Assembly (NCBI RefSeq): GCF_013408535.1
Contig: NZ_JACBZA010000001.1
Coordinates: forward strand, 3,432,850-3,496,849
Reading direction: 5' to 3'
Length of the DNA stretch: 64,000 bases
DNA from: Actinopolymorpha cephalotaxi
Lineage (GTDB): Bacteria > Actinomycetota > Actinomycetes > Propionibacteriales > Actinopolymorphaceae
Under the pieces are notes generated by a model. That model did not search any database. It worked only from the letters and a program-made list of their open reading frames with translations, and was not told the origin of the DNA. A program made the translations under genes and the position numbers. Of the stretch, positions 53,545 to 61,422 are shown one piece after another (within the stretch, counting starts at the first letter, position 1; each line of letters opens with the position of its first letter).

Positions 53545-56376
53545 ATGGACGTCACGCCGGACCCGCCCGGTGCGGCCGCTGCCGCTGCCGCACCGGGCGC
53601 GGTCACCGGTGGCGCGCTGTCGGCCCACGACTACGACCCGGTGTCGGACGCCGCTGTCAGCTGGCGGTTGACACCGGGTACGTCGGTCACCCAGCAGATC
53701 ACCGTGCCACTCGGAGTCGTGCCGGCCCGGGTGGCGGTCAAGCTGCGCCGCGTCGAAGGCACCGGTCCCCTGCACTACCGGCTCGGCAGCGCCTGGGGCC
53801 GCGCCGACCTCGCCGAAGGTGTCATCGCCGCGGAGGACGTCGGCCCGTGGTTCGAGCGGTGGACCTGGATCGAGCTGCCGCCGAACCCTTCGGCGCCGGC
53901 CGGTGGCGAGCTGTATCTCCAGGTCCAGCTCGCCGCGGCGGACTCCGGCGGCTACGAGTGGTTCGGCACCGCGACCGTGCTGCCCGACCGGCCGGAGGTA
54001 CGCATCCACTTCGGCTACGCACCCGGCTGGTCGGAGGTCGAGAACGCGGAGCCGCCGACGTTCGAGAACCCGATGAACCTGGACTACGGCACCACCACGC
54101 CCTCCTACGGTGGCGGGATGGTGCTCGACCAGGACGCCGCGCCGGTCACCGGCCTCAGCCTCGCGTTCCGGGTCGAGGGAGCAGGTGGTCACCCGGCTGT
54201 AGGCGAGGAGCGGTTCGCGTTCGCCGACCAGCTCACCGGGCCGCTGTTCACCCGTTCGGTGCGACGGCGCGACGTCGTACCCACCGACGGTGAGATCGCG
54301 CTCGACGACGGCTGGGCGGCGCCGAGCGCACCGAGCGCACCGAGCACACCGGGCACATCTAGCGCACCGGACGCCGGATCGCTGGTGGGCAGGGCGGTCG
54401 CGGAGTTCGGCGACTTCCTGCGGATCGCGATGGAATGCCCATTGCGTGGCGGCAAACCGTTCCGGCTGGCGGTCGATCCCACCGCGGACCTGCCCGGCGC
54501 CGAGGCGTTCGAGCTGGACGTGACCGAGCAGGCCGTCACCCTCACCGCCGGCACCGAGCTCGGACTCATGCGTGGCCTGCACTATGCCGAGGCACTGATG
54601 CGGCTGCGGCGCGCGCCGATCCTCCCGCTCGGGCGGCACGTCCGCAGCCCGCGGTGGACGGACCGGATCACGTGTGCGCCGTTCGGAACCCGGCGCGAGC
54701 TCACCGGCTCCGCCGACGCCTACAGCGACGAGGTGCTGGCCCGGATCTCCCGCGCCGGCTGCAACGGCATCTGGATCCTGGCGGAGCTGGAGGAGCTCGG
54801 CCACTCCGCCGTCTATCCCGAGCTCAACGACGGCGTCGCCGAACGTCAGCAACGTCTCGCAGATCTGGTGGACCGCGCGGCGAGGTACGGCATCCGCGTT
54901 CATGTGTACCTGGAAAGCCACCCGCAGCCGGACGAGTTCTTCGAACGCCATCCCGGCGTCCGTGGCTCGACGTTCGAGGCGTACGGCGGTACCGCGGTCT
55001 GCTGCGCCGCGGTTCCCGAAGTACAGCAGCACATCCGCTCCGGCATCACCGACCTGGTGACCGCGGTGCCGCTGCTGGGCTCACTCGTCCTCAACATCGG
55101 CGGCGAGGGATTCCTGCACTGCCACACGCGGATCGACGACTGCCCGCGCTGCCGGTCCCACCCGGCGGCCGACGTCGTGGCCCGGCTGGTGGCCATGATC
55201 ACCGAAGCGGCCCACGCGGCCGACCCGGCGGTCACCGTCGCCGCCTGGCCCTACAGCGCGACCAACTGGTGGTCGGCGGCCGACCCGACGCAGTCCCGGC
55301 TCATCCCGCGACTTCCCTCGGACACCACGCTGCTCACCGAGTTCGCCAAGGAGGGCCGGGTCTCCGTCGGCGCACAGTCCATCCCGGCGTACGACTATCC
55401 GATCAGCATCCTGGGTCCCTCCGACCGGTTCGCCACGCAGCACGATCTCGCGCGGCGACACGGGTTGCGGCTGTGGACCAAGACCGAGCACGCGATCGCG
55501 CTCGAGTTCATCACCACTCCGTACATCCCGGCCTTCGCGCAGTGGGTCGAACGCTACAACCGGATCGCGGCCCTGCCGCACACCTCCGGTGTCATGGTCA
55601 ACTGGATGCACTACGGCTTCCTACCCAGCCGCGCAGGCGACCTGCTCCACTGGGCGGTCTGGGACGGCCCGCACGATCCGGACACGCTGCTGCGGCGCAT
55701 CGCCGTCCGCGACTTCGGTGCCGCGGCCGCCGACCGCGTCCTGGATGCCTGGCAGCTGTTCAGCCAGGCGATCCGGGAGTATCCACTGTCCAGTCCGATG
55801 GCGCTCGGGCCGATCCAGTCCGGCCCGGCCCACCCGCTGTTCCTCGACCCCGCCTACCAGCCCTGGCACGGTGCCCAGCGGCAGTTCCACAACGACCTGT
55901 CCTGGACCGAGCCGTGGGGACCGCAAGCCACGCTTGCGCAGTTGCGCCGGCTGGCCGAACCCTGGGCTCGCGGCGTCGCGGAGCTACGAGCCGCCACCGG
56001 CCTGGTGGCCACCGGGGATCGGGTCGACCTCGACCGCGAGATCGGCGTCGCCGTCAGCCTGCTCGCCTGCGTGCACAGCGCCATCCACGTCGGGGAGTTC
56101 TACCTGGCAAGGGCGCGGCTCGCCGAGGCGACCGAGGGTCCGCAGCGTCACGCGGTCGTCGACGAGCTGACCCGGATCGCCGAGGCCGAGCGGGCCAACT
56201 GCACGGAGGTTCTCCCCTATCTGCGTGCAGACTCCCGCCTCGGCTACGCCAACTCCGCCGACAGCAACCAGCAGGGTGTCCCCCGTGGCGGGCTGTTCGG
56301 CCCGGGGAGTGTCACGAAGAAGCTGGCCCACCTCGACCGGCTTCTTCGTGACGACCTCCCGGCCCTGTGCCGTTGA
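53545..56376 (+). CDS. Unclassified glycoside hydrolase with GH20/GH67-type architecture
   Basis: 943 aa, no signal peptide. Residues ~40-260 are beta-rich accessory domain(s). A Ser/Ala/Pro linker (about 258-275) is encoded by 9-base tandem repeats. Residues ~290-350 (FELDVTEQAVTLTAGTELGLMRGLHYAEALMRL) look like the small alpha/beta domain preceding GH20 and GH67 catalytic barrels. The barrel (~370-750) has GCNGIWILAELEELG, RVHVYLESHPQP, LVLNIGGEGFLHCH, a Cys pair DCPRC, and TKTEHAIALEF. Candidate acids are the Glu of GGEG and of TKTEHA. I cannot place it in a CAZy family by eye. Ten bases after the dehydratase gene, hence in the same operon. Confidence 0.7.
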   Translation: MDVTPDPPGAAAAAAAPGAVTGGALSAHDYDPVSDAAVSWRLTPGTSVTQQITVPLGVVPARVAVKLRRVEGTGPLHYRLGSAWGRADLAEGVIAAEDVGPWFERWTWIELPPNPSAPAGGELYLQVQLAAADSGGYEWFGTATVLPDRPEVRIHFGYAPGWSEVENAEPPTFENPMNLDYGTTTPSYGGGMVLDQDAAPVTGLSLAFRVEGAGGHPAVGEERFAFADQLTGPLFTRSVRRRDVVPTDGEIALDDGWAAPSAPSAPSTPGTSSAPDAGSLVGRAVAEFGDFLRIAMECPLRGGKPFRLAVDPTADLPGAEAFELDVTEQAVTLTAGTELGLMRGLHYAEALMRLRRAPILPLGRHVRSPRWTDRITCAPFGTRRELTGSADAYSDEVLARISRAGCNGIWILAELEELGHSAVYPELNDGVAERQQRLADLVDRAARYGIRVHVYLESHPQPDEFFERHPGVRGSTFEAYGGTAVCCAAVPEVQQHIRSGITDLVTAVPLLGSLVLNIGGEGFLHCHTRIDDCPRCRSHPAADVVARLVAMITEAAHAADPAVTVAAWPYSATNWWSAADPTQSRLIPRLPSDTTLLTEFAKEGRVSVGAQSIPAYDYPISILGPSDRFATQHDLARRHGLRLWTKTEHAIALEFITTPYIPAFAQWVERYNRIAALPHTSGVMVNWMHYGFLPSRAGDLLHWAVWDGPHDPDTLLRRIAVRDFGAAAADRVLDAWQLFSQAIREYPLSSPMALGPIQSGPAHPLFLDPAYQPWHGAQRQFHNDLSWTEPWGPQATLAQLRRLAEPWARGVAELRAATGLVATGDRVDLDREIGVAVSLLACVHSAIHVGEFYLARARLAEATEGPQRHAVVDELTRIAEAERANCTEVLPYLRADSRLGYANSADSNQQGVPRGGLFGPGSVTKKLAHLDRLLRDDLPALCR

Positions 56377-56419
56377 CAGCTCGCGCGGTGCGCGCAACCT
56401 GCGGTTGACACAGGGCCGG
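56359..56419. terminator. Bidirectional terminator between convergent genes
   Basis: CCGGCCCTGTG (56359-56369, overlapping the hydrolase stop region) is perfectly complementary to CACAGGGCCGG (56409-56419). The 39-base interior can fold further (GCGCG-rich). It separates the plus-strand hydrolase gene from the minus-strand binding-protein gene. Confidence 0.55.
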
Positions 56420-56436
56420 TGGGCAGCCCGGCCCGG

Positions 56437-58611
56437 TCAGCCCTTGTGCTGCTCGGGGTTGGACCAGAACATCGCCTCCGGGTCGTACACCGCCGGCGTC
56501 GGGTGGATCGACGGGGCGGTGAACCCGCCCTGGGCGAGGTTCTCCTTACGGGGAACGTTCTTCAGGTCCTTGTGGACGAGTACGACCTCGGGCGCGTTCG
56601 ACACCGAGCCCTGGAAGAACGGCCCCTCCTTGATGTGGATCTTCGTGATCTCCCACACCAGTCGGTGCCGTGCCAGCTCGTCGGCCTCGGTCTTGCTCTT
56701 GTCGTACAGCTTCCAGAGGCGATCGACCGGCCCGCCCGGCTCGGGCGCCATCCGGGGCGGTGTCCGCTTGTACGGGTCGACGTTCTCTTCCGTACCTTCC
56801 TCGGGAGTGCCTCGTACGTTGTAGTACTGGCCCTCCAGCGGCGCCCACCTGCTCGGCTCCAGCGGCACCAGCCACTGCGGGTAGACCAGGCAGTTCGGGC
56901 CGTCACCGACACCCCAGCCCGAGTTCGACATCAGCTTGCCGTCGTTCCACTCGGTGCCGTAGGCCTCGGGCGCGATGGGGTACTGACGGGCGTCGAGCCC
57001 GATCGCCTTCCAGTCCCGCTCCAGCAGGTCGTTGTTCTTCCTGTACTGGCTGCCGACGTCGGAGCCGTACTGCAGCCGGATGATCAGTTTGCTGCCGTCC
57101 GGCGCCTCCCGCTTGCCGTCGCCGTCCTTGTCCACCACGCCGAGCTCGTCCAGCAGGGCCTTGGCCTTCTCCGGGTCGTACTTCACGTAGCTGTCGCGCC
57201 ACTGCTGGTAGATCTGCTCGCCCTGGTCGCTGACGTGGTACTCGATCGCCTTGACGCTCATCGTGCCGGTGGTCTTCTGGCCGGTGTTGAAGTAGATCGA
57301 CTTCTGGGCGTCGTCGCGGTTGGTGGCGTGTGAGAGCGCCTGCCGGAACTTCGGCTCGCGGATGAGCTTGCGAATGTTCTCCTCGTAGTAGTCGTAGTTG
57401 AAGAACACGGCCGCGCCCGTGCCGTCGCCGGTGTCCCACAGGATAGGCTCGACCTTGCTCTTCGCTTGCGCGGACTTCAGCCCCGAGATGTCGCTCAGCA
57501 CCACGCCCATGAACGAGCCGACGAGGAAGTCGAGCTTGCCCTGCTGGATCTGCAGCTTGGCGACCTCGGTGTTCTGCACGGCGCTGGCCGTGAGCGTGTC
57601 GATGAAGGGAAGCTGGTTGCCCTGCCGGTCGACGCACCAGTAGTAGGGGTTGCGTTCCCAGGTGACCTGGCGGCCTTCCTTGTACGACTTCAGCCGCCAG
57701 CCGGTCATGGTCGGATTGTCCGGGTTGGTCTGCCAGTTGCGCTTCTTCTCGAACTCGCCGTCGGCGGTGGCCCAGTTCTTGTCCACGGACGGGTTGTACT
57801 TCGGGTGGAACTGCTTGAGGTAGTGCTTCGGCTCCATCCACGTGGGGCCGGCACCACGCTTGACCCGCATGGCGAGCCGGTCCGCGGTGAGCGGTGCGGG
57901 TGCGTCGAACTTCATCTCGATCGTGTAGTCGTCGGGCGCGGTCATCTTCATGACCGTGCCCTTGCCCGACTTCGCCTCGTCCGGCGGAACCTCCGAGTGC
58001 TCCTTGTTGAGGATCATGTCCTCCCACCAGAACATCACGTCCGCGGTGGTCCACGGCTGGCCGTCGGACCACTTCAACCCCTTGCGGAAGTGCAGCGTCC
58101 ACAAGGATGCGTCGGCGTTGGCCTCCCAGCTCTCCACCAGACCCGGTCCGATGTCGAGGCCGTCGTTGAGCCAGCGCAACGGGGAGTGGCCGTACATGTA
58201 CTGCTTCAACTGGCCGTCGTCGGTGGCAGGCAGCATCAACCGCAGGTCGCCGCCGTACTTGCCCGAGTCCAGCCAGTTGTGCGGAACGACGTAGGGCTTG
58301 TCCGGCAGCCGCTTCTCCACCGGTGGCAGCGTGCCCTGTTTCACCTGCGCGGCAAGCGAGGGTGCCTCCTTGAACGACGCCGGGGCCGCGAGCGGCTTAC
58401 GTGCCGACCCCTTGCGATTCGGGCTTCCGGATGACGTCGTCCCCTTCTTCGGCCCCGCCTGCTCACCCGAGCCGGAACTGCAGGCACCGACGGTGAAGAC
58501 CGCCGCCACGACACCGGACCGGTACAGGAGCGCCCGGCGCGTCAGACCTTCCCGCTGGCTACCGGCTGGAATGTCCTGGGTCGCCGGCCGACGGACCATG
58601 CGTATCACCAC
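56437..58611 (-). CDS. Orphan ABC substrate-binding lipoprotein, family 5 (paralogue of 32707)
   Basis: 724 aa, GTG-GTG start like its paralogue, with an ATG four codons on (58599). Tat motif (LTRRALLYRS); the expected lipobox reads FTVGAC. The oversize family-5 body is nearly collinear with the 32707-34875 protein (ARKPLAAPASFKEAPSLAAQ, YMYGHSPLRWLNDGLDIGPG in both). No permease genes are adjacent. A one-mismatch copy of the cluster motif lies at 58657-58671 just downstream of the likely transcription start, so unlike its paralogue it may belong to the FadR-type regulon. It probably captures an oligosaccharide of the same polymer. Confidence 0.9.
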   Translation of the reverse strand: MVIRMVRRPATQDIPAGSQREGLTRRALLYRSGVVAAVFTVGACSSGSGEQAGPKKGTTSSGSPNRKGSARKPLAAPASFKEAPSLAAQVKQGTLPPVEKRLPDKPYVVPHNWLDSGKYGGDLRLMLPATDDGQLKQYMYGHSPLRWLNDGLDIGPGLVESWEANADASLWTLHFRKGLKWSDGQPWTTADVMFWWEDMILNKEHSEVPPDEAKSGKGTVMKMTAPDDYTIEMKFDAPAPLTADRLAMRVKRGAGPTWMEPKHYLKQFHPKYNPSVDKNWATADGEFEKKRNWQTNPDNPTMTGWRLKSYKEGRQVTWERNPYYWCVDRQGNQLPFIDTLTASAVQNTEVAKLQIQQGKLDFLVGSFMGVVLSDISGLKSAQAKSKVEPILWDTGDGTGAAVFFNYDYYEENIRKLIREPKFRQALSHATNRDDAQKSIYFNTGQKTTGTMSVKAIEYHVSDQGEQIYQQWRDSYVKYDPEKAKALLDELGVVDKDGDGKREAPDGSKLIIRLQYGSDVGSQYRKNNDLLERDWKAIGLDARQYPIAPEAYGTEWNDGKLMSNSGWGVGDGPNCLVYPQWLVPLEPSRWAPLEGQYYNVRGTPEEGTEENVDPYKRTPPRMAPEPGGPVDRLWKLYDKSKTEADELARHRLVWEITKIHIKEGPFFQGSVSNAPEVVLVHKDLKNVPRKENLAQGGFTAPSIHPTPAVYDPEAMFWSNPEQHKG

Positions 58612-58656
58612 CCGTTCTCGTTGGTGCGGATCGAGGCCGCTGAAGTCAAAGTTCTG

Positions 58657-58671
58657 ACAAAGGTCTTACCT
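58657..58671 (+). promoter_or_regulatory. Possible FadR-type operator, site E (one mismatch)
   Basis: ACAAAGGTCTTACCT fits the composite ACnTAGGnCnTAnnT at all fixed positions but one. It lies 46 bases upstream of the binding-protein start and just downstream of its -10-like TATTCT (58682-58687). Confidence 0.4.
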
Positions 58672-58677
58672 GATGCC

Positions 58678-58688
58678 GAGAAGAATAG
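58678..58688 (-). promoter_or_regulatory. Conserved -10-like element before the 56437 binding protein
   Basis: GAGAAGAATAG, identical to 34941-34951 and at the same distance (67 versus 66 bases) from the start of the paralogue. A perfect 12-base palindrome ATCAGCGCTGAT (58694-58705) lies just beyond, near the expected -35. Confidence 0.45.
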
Positions 58689-58863
58689 AGACGATCAGCG
58701 CTGATGCACGACGATCGCCGTGTCCCATTCCGGCCACTGAGACACCCGTGCGGACCGCGTCAGAACGAACACTCCTCGCGCCGAAACCGGGCTGACGCGG
58801 CGTCGGCGGCCCGTGTCAGGGCGAGGTCAGGTCCGTGTCAGGGCGCGCGGCGAGAGTCACCGC

Positions 58864-59805
58864 ATGACGAGTTCAGCGATCGCGGTCTCCGGACTGCGCA
58901 AGGCGTACAAGGACAAGGTCGTGCTCGACGGCATCGACCTCGACGTCCCTTCTGGAACGATCTTTTCCCTCCTCGGCCCGAACGGCGCCGGCAAGACCAC
59001 GGCGGTGAACGTCCTGACGACGTTGATCAGGGCCGATGGCGGCACGGTCCGCGTCGCCGGTCACGACGTGGCGACGGAGGCGAAGGCCGTACGCGGGGCG
59101 ATCGGGGTCACCGGTCAGTTCGCGGCGGTGGACGAGTTGCTGACCGGGCAGGAGAACCTCCAGCTGATGGTGGACCTCGCCCCGGTCCGCGCCGGGGAGG
59201 GCAGACGGACCGTCGCCTCTCTGCTGGAGCGTTTCGATCTCGTGGAGGCCGCGCGCAAGCCGGTGTCGGCGTACTCCGGCGGCATGCGCCGCAAGCTCGA
59301 CCTGGCGATGACGCTCGTCGGCAACCCGCGGATCATCTTCCTGGACGAGCCGACGACGGGTCTGGACCCGCGCAGCCGGCGCACCATGTGGTCGATCATC
59401 CGTGAGCTGGTCGCCGACGGCGTGACGATCTTCCTCACCACGCAGTACCTCGACGAGGCCGACCAGCTCGCCGACCGGATCGCGGTGCTCGACCAGGGTC
59501 GCATCGTCGCCCAGGGCTCGCCCGACGAGCTCAAGCGCCGGCTCCCGGGTACCCACGTCCGGCTCCGGTTCGCCACCGCCGCTGAACTCGACGCGGCCGC
59601 GCTGGTCCTCACCGACTCCCTCCGGGACGAGGAGGCCCTGGCACTCCGCGTACCCAGCGACGGCGGCACCAGGTCCGTGCGTGCGCTGCTGGACCGGCTC
59701 GACGAGTACTCCCTCGGTGCCGAGGAGCTCTCCGTCCACACCCCCGACCTCGACGACGTTTTCCTCGCCCTGACGGGCCACGCCACGGAGGTGGTCGCGA
59801 AATGA
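58864..59805 (+). CDS. ABC exporter ATP-binding protein (DrrA-like)
   Basis: 313 aa. Walker A GPNGAGKTT, Q-loop VTGQFAAVDELLTG, signature YSGGMRRK, Walker B IIFLDEPTTGLDPRSR and H-loop TTQYLDEAD match the DrrA class of drug/lipid exporters; the ~90-residue C-terminal extension (VRLRFATAAELDAAAL...) is also typical. Operates with the permease encoded next (ATGA overlap). Linked to a large ATPase regulator on its right in the ancestral order, see the direct repeats. Confidence 0.92.
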   Translation: MTSSAIAVSGLRKAYKDKVVLDGIDLDVPSGTIFSLLGPNGAGKTTAVNVLTTLIRADGGTVRVAGHDVATEAKAVRGAIGVTGQFAAVDELLTGQENLQLMVDLAPVRAGEGRRTVASLLERFDLVEAARKPVSAYSGGMRRKLDLAMTLVGNPRIIFLDEPTTGLDPRSRRTMWSIIRELVADGVTIFLTTQYLDEADQLADRIAVLDQGRIVAQGSPDELKRRLPGTHVRLRFATAAELDAAALVLTDSLRDEEALALRVPSDGGTRSVRALLDRLDEYSLGAEELSVHTPDLDDVFLALTGHATEVVAK

Positions 59806-60545
59806 AGTCCCATTCGATGGTGATGTTGCGCCGCAACTTCAAGCACGTCGCCCGGAACCCGATGACGGTGTTCAACGCGATCCTGATGCCGGTCGTGGTG
59901 ATGCTGATGTTCGTCTACATGCTCGGTGACGCGTTCAGCGTCGGCGTGGACTACGTGGACTACGCGACGCCCGGCCTGATGCTGCTGGCCGTCTGCTACG
60001 GACTGGGATCGGTGGCCACGGCTGTCAACGCCGACATGACAAAGGGCATCATCAACCGGTTCAAGGTCATGGACGTCTCCCGTGGCGCGGTGCTCACCGG
60101 GCACGTCGTCGCCAGTGTGCTGACCAACCTGGTGGCCGTCGCGGCCCTGGTCGGGGTGGCGTTCGCGCTGGGTTTCCGTCCCTCGGCAGGGATGCTCGAC
60201 TGGCTCGGAGCGGTCGGCATCGTCGTACTGCTGGGACTCGCGGCCGGCTGGCTCACGATCGCCCTCGGGCTGGCGGCGAAGTCCCCGGAGACGGCGGGCC
60301 TGGCGTCGGTGCCACTGGTGATGCTGCCGTTCTTCAGCAGCGCGATCGTGCCGGCGGACAAGATGGGGCCTGGCGTACGGCAGTTCGCGGAGTACCAGCC
60401 GTTCACGCCGATCATCGAAACCCTGCGTGGGTTGCTGAACGGCGCACCGTCGGCCGGCACCACGGTCGTCGCCGTCGCCTGGTGCGCCGGGATCGCGATC
60501 GTCGGGTACGTGTGGGCGCGCTCGACGTTCAGGAAGCGAGCGTGA
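59802..60545 (+). CDS. ABC-2 type exporter permease (DrrB-like)
   Basis: 247 aa with about six membrane spans (NAILMPVVVMLMFVYML, LMLLAVCYGLGSVATAV, VVLLGLAAGWLTIALGLAA and others) and the ABC-2 signature GLASVPLVMLPFFSSAIVPADKM with YQPFTPIIETLRGLLNG. Coupled to the ATPase. Its last ~8 codons lie inside direct repeat R1 and a degenerate copy of that end (STFRGRA-stop) recurs at 61637 inside R2. Confidence 0.9.
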   Translation: MKSHSMVMLRRNFKHVARNPMTVFNAILMPVVVMLMFVYMLGDAFSVGVDYVDYATPGLMLLAVCYGLGSVATAVNADMTKGIINRFKVMDVSRGAVLTGHVVASVLTNLVAVAALVGVAFALGFRPSAGMLDWLGAVGIVVLLGLAAGWLTIALGLAAKSPETAGLASVPLVMLPFFSSAIVPADKMGPGVRQFAEYQPFTPIIETLRGLLNGAPSAGTTVVAVAWCAGIAIVGYVWARSTFRKRA

Positions 60546-60611
60546 CGGCGGCGAGCTCGCCAGTCCGCCTCAGACCCCTCCCGCGTCGCCTCGGTGAACT
60601 TCGCGTCACCG
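60522..60611 (+). repeat. Direct repeat R1 (~90 bp)
   Basis: Begins TCGACGTTCAGG, covers the 3' end of the permease gene, and continues as a degenerate copy of the 3' end of the right-hand regulator gene (minus-strand GDAKFTEATREGSEADWR versus GDARFTEATQEGAEADWR). Matches 61637-61728 with roughly ten to fifteen substitutions and a short indel by eye. Confidence 0.8.
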
Positions 60612-60708
60612 CCTCGCCCACGACGCGTCACCCAAATGCACGCTGTTCCGACCGCGCTACCTGCGTGGCCGTGGCATCGACTCGCCGCCTCGGGGATAGA
60701 TAGGGGTC

Positions 60709-61320
60709 ATGGACACTCCACGCGGAACGATCTGGATCAACTACCACGGTCCGGATCCGAGTGGGTCGACCTGGGGCGCGTCGTGGCAGGACGATGCCAC
60801 CGGAGAGTCGATCGGTGAGATCGACTATGTGCGCCGAGACGAAGCGATCGAGTGGGCGCGCGGACAGACAGCACGGCGCGTGCTCATCACCAACCCCGAC
60901 CCAGACGGCGGCTGGATATCACCTGATGAACTGGACGACCGAGTGAGGACGACGCGCATGAACGAGCACGACGAACAGCCAGGCGAGGGCTGGACCATGG
61001 GGGCGCGCGACGACTACACCAGGAAGGCGCTGGAGGCGGTCGAAGCCGGCAGTACCGACACCGCAGTCGTCTACATGATGATCGGGCTGAGCAAGACGCT
61101 GCAAAGCCTCGAACACCAGATCACGGCAATCAACCTCCGCGAGGGCCGCAACGACTACCCGCCCGAAGCTGAGCCGTACTTCGACAAGGCTCAGCAATTC
61201 GCTCAGGCCGGCGAGCTGGAGAAGGCACTGGTCTACGGGGTGCTGAACGTCGGTGCGCTGCTGGACGGGTTCTTTCCGCGCATGGACGAGATGATCCACG
61301 CTCTCCGGAGCCGTCGGTAG
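60709..61320 (+). CDS. Hypothetical protein in a repeat-bounded cassette
   Basis: 203 aa, not recognised. The N-terminal ~75 residues (IWINYHGPDPSGSTWGASW, IDYVRRDEAIEWARGQTARRV) look like a small alpha/beta domain with repeated Trp; after a charged linker (NEHDEQPGEGW) the C-terminal ~115 residues are helical (RKALEAVEAGSTDTAVVYMM, AQQFAQAGELEKALVYGVLN) and TPR-like in spacing. Soluble, no signal. ATG has GGGG close upstream. First of three genes bounded by direct repeats; the two tiny genes that follow are coupled to each other. Confidence 0.65.
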   Translation: MDTPRGTIWINYHGPDPSGSTWGASWQDDATGESIGEIDYVRRDEAIEWARGQTARRVLITNPDPDGGWISPDELDDRVRTTRMNEHDEQPGEGWTMGARDDYTRKALEAVEAGSTDTAVVYMMIGLSKTLQSLEHQITAINLREGRNDYPPEAEPYFDKAQQFAQAGELEKALVYGVLNVGALLDGFFPRMDEMIHALRSRR

Positions 61321-61323
61321 CCC

Positions 61324-61422
61324 ATGATCGGCATTATCGAGATTCAGTACTTCGACGATGACTTCGGCCGCTGGGTGACAGCCGACGGCCCACTCGGCAA
61401 CCCGGAGGAGAGCAGGCCATGA
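61324..61422 (+). CDS. Small ORF, 32 aa, acidic
   Basis: Begins three bases after the stop of the 203-aa gene and reads MIGIIEIQYFDDDFGRWVTA followed by DGPLGNPEESRP. Its stop overlaps the start of the next small gene (ATGA at 61419-61422). The amphipathic, aromatic-rich opening is protein-like. Ribosome site weak, so translation may depend on coupling to the upstream gene. Confidence 0.4.
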   Translation: MIGIIEIQYFDDDFGRWVTADGPLGNPEESRP

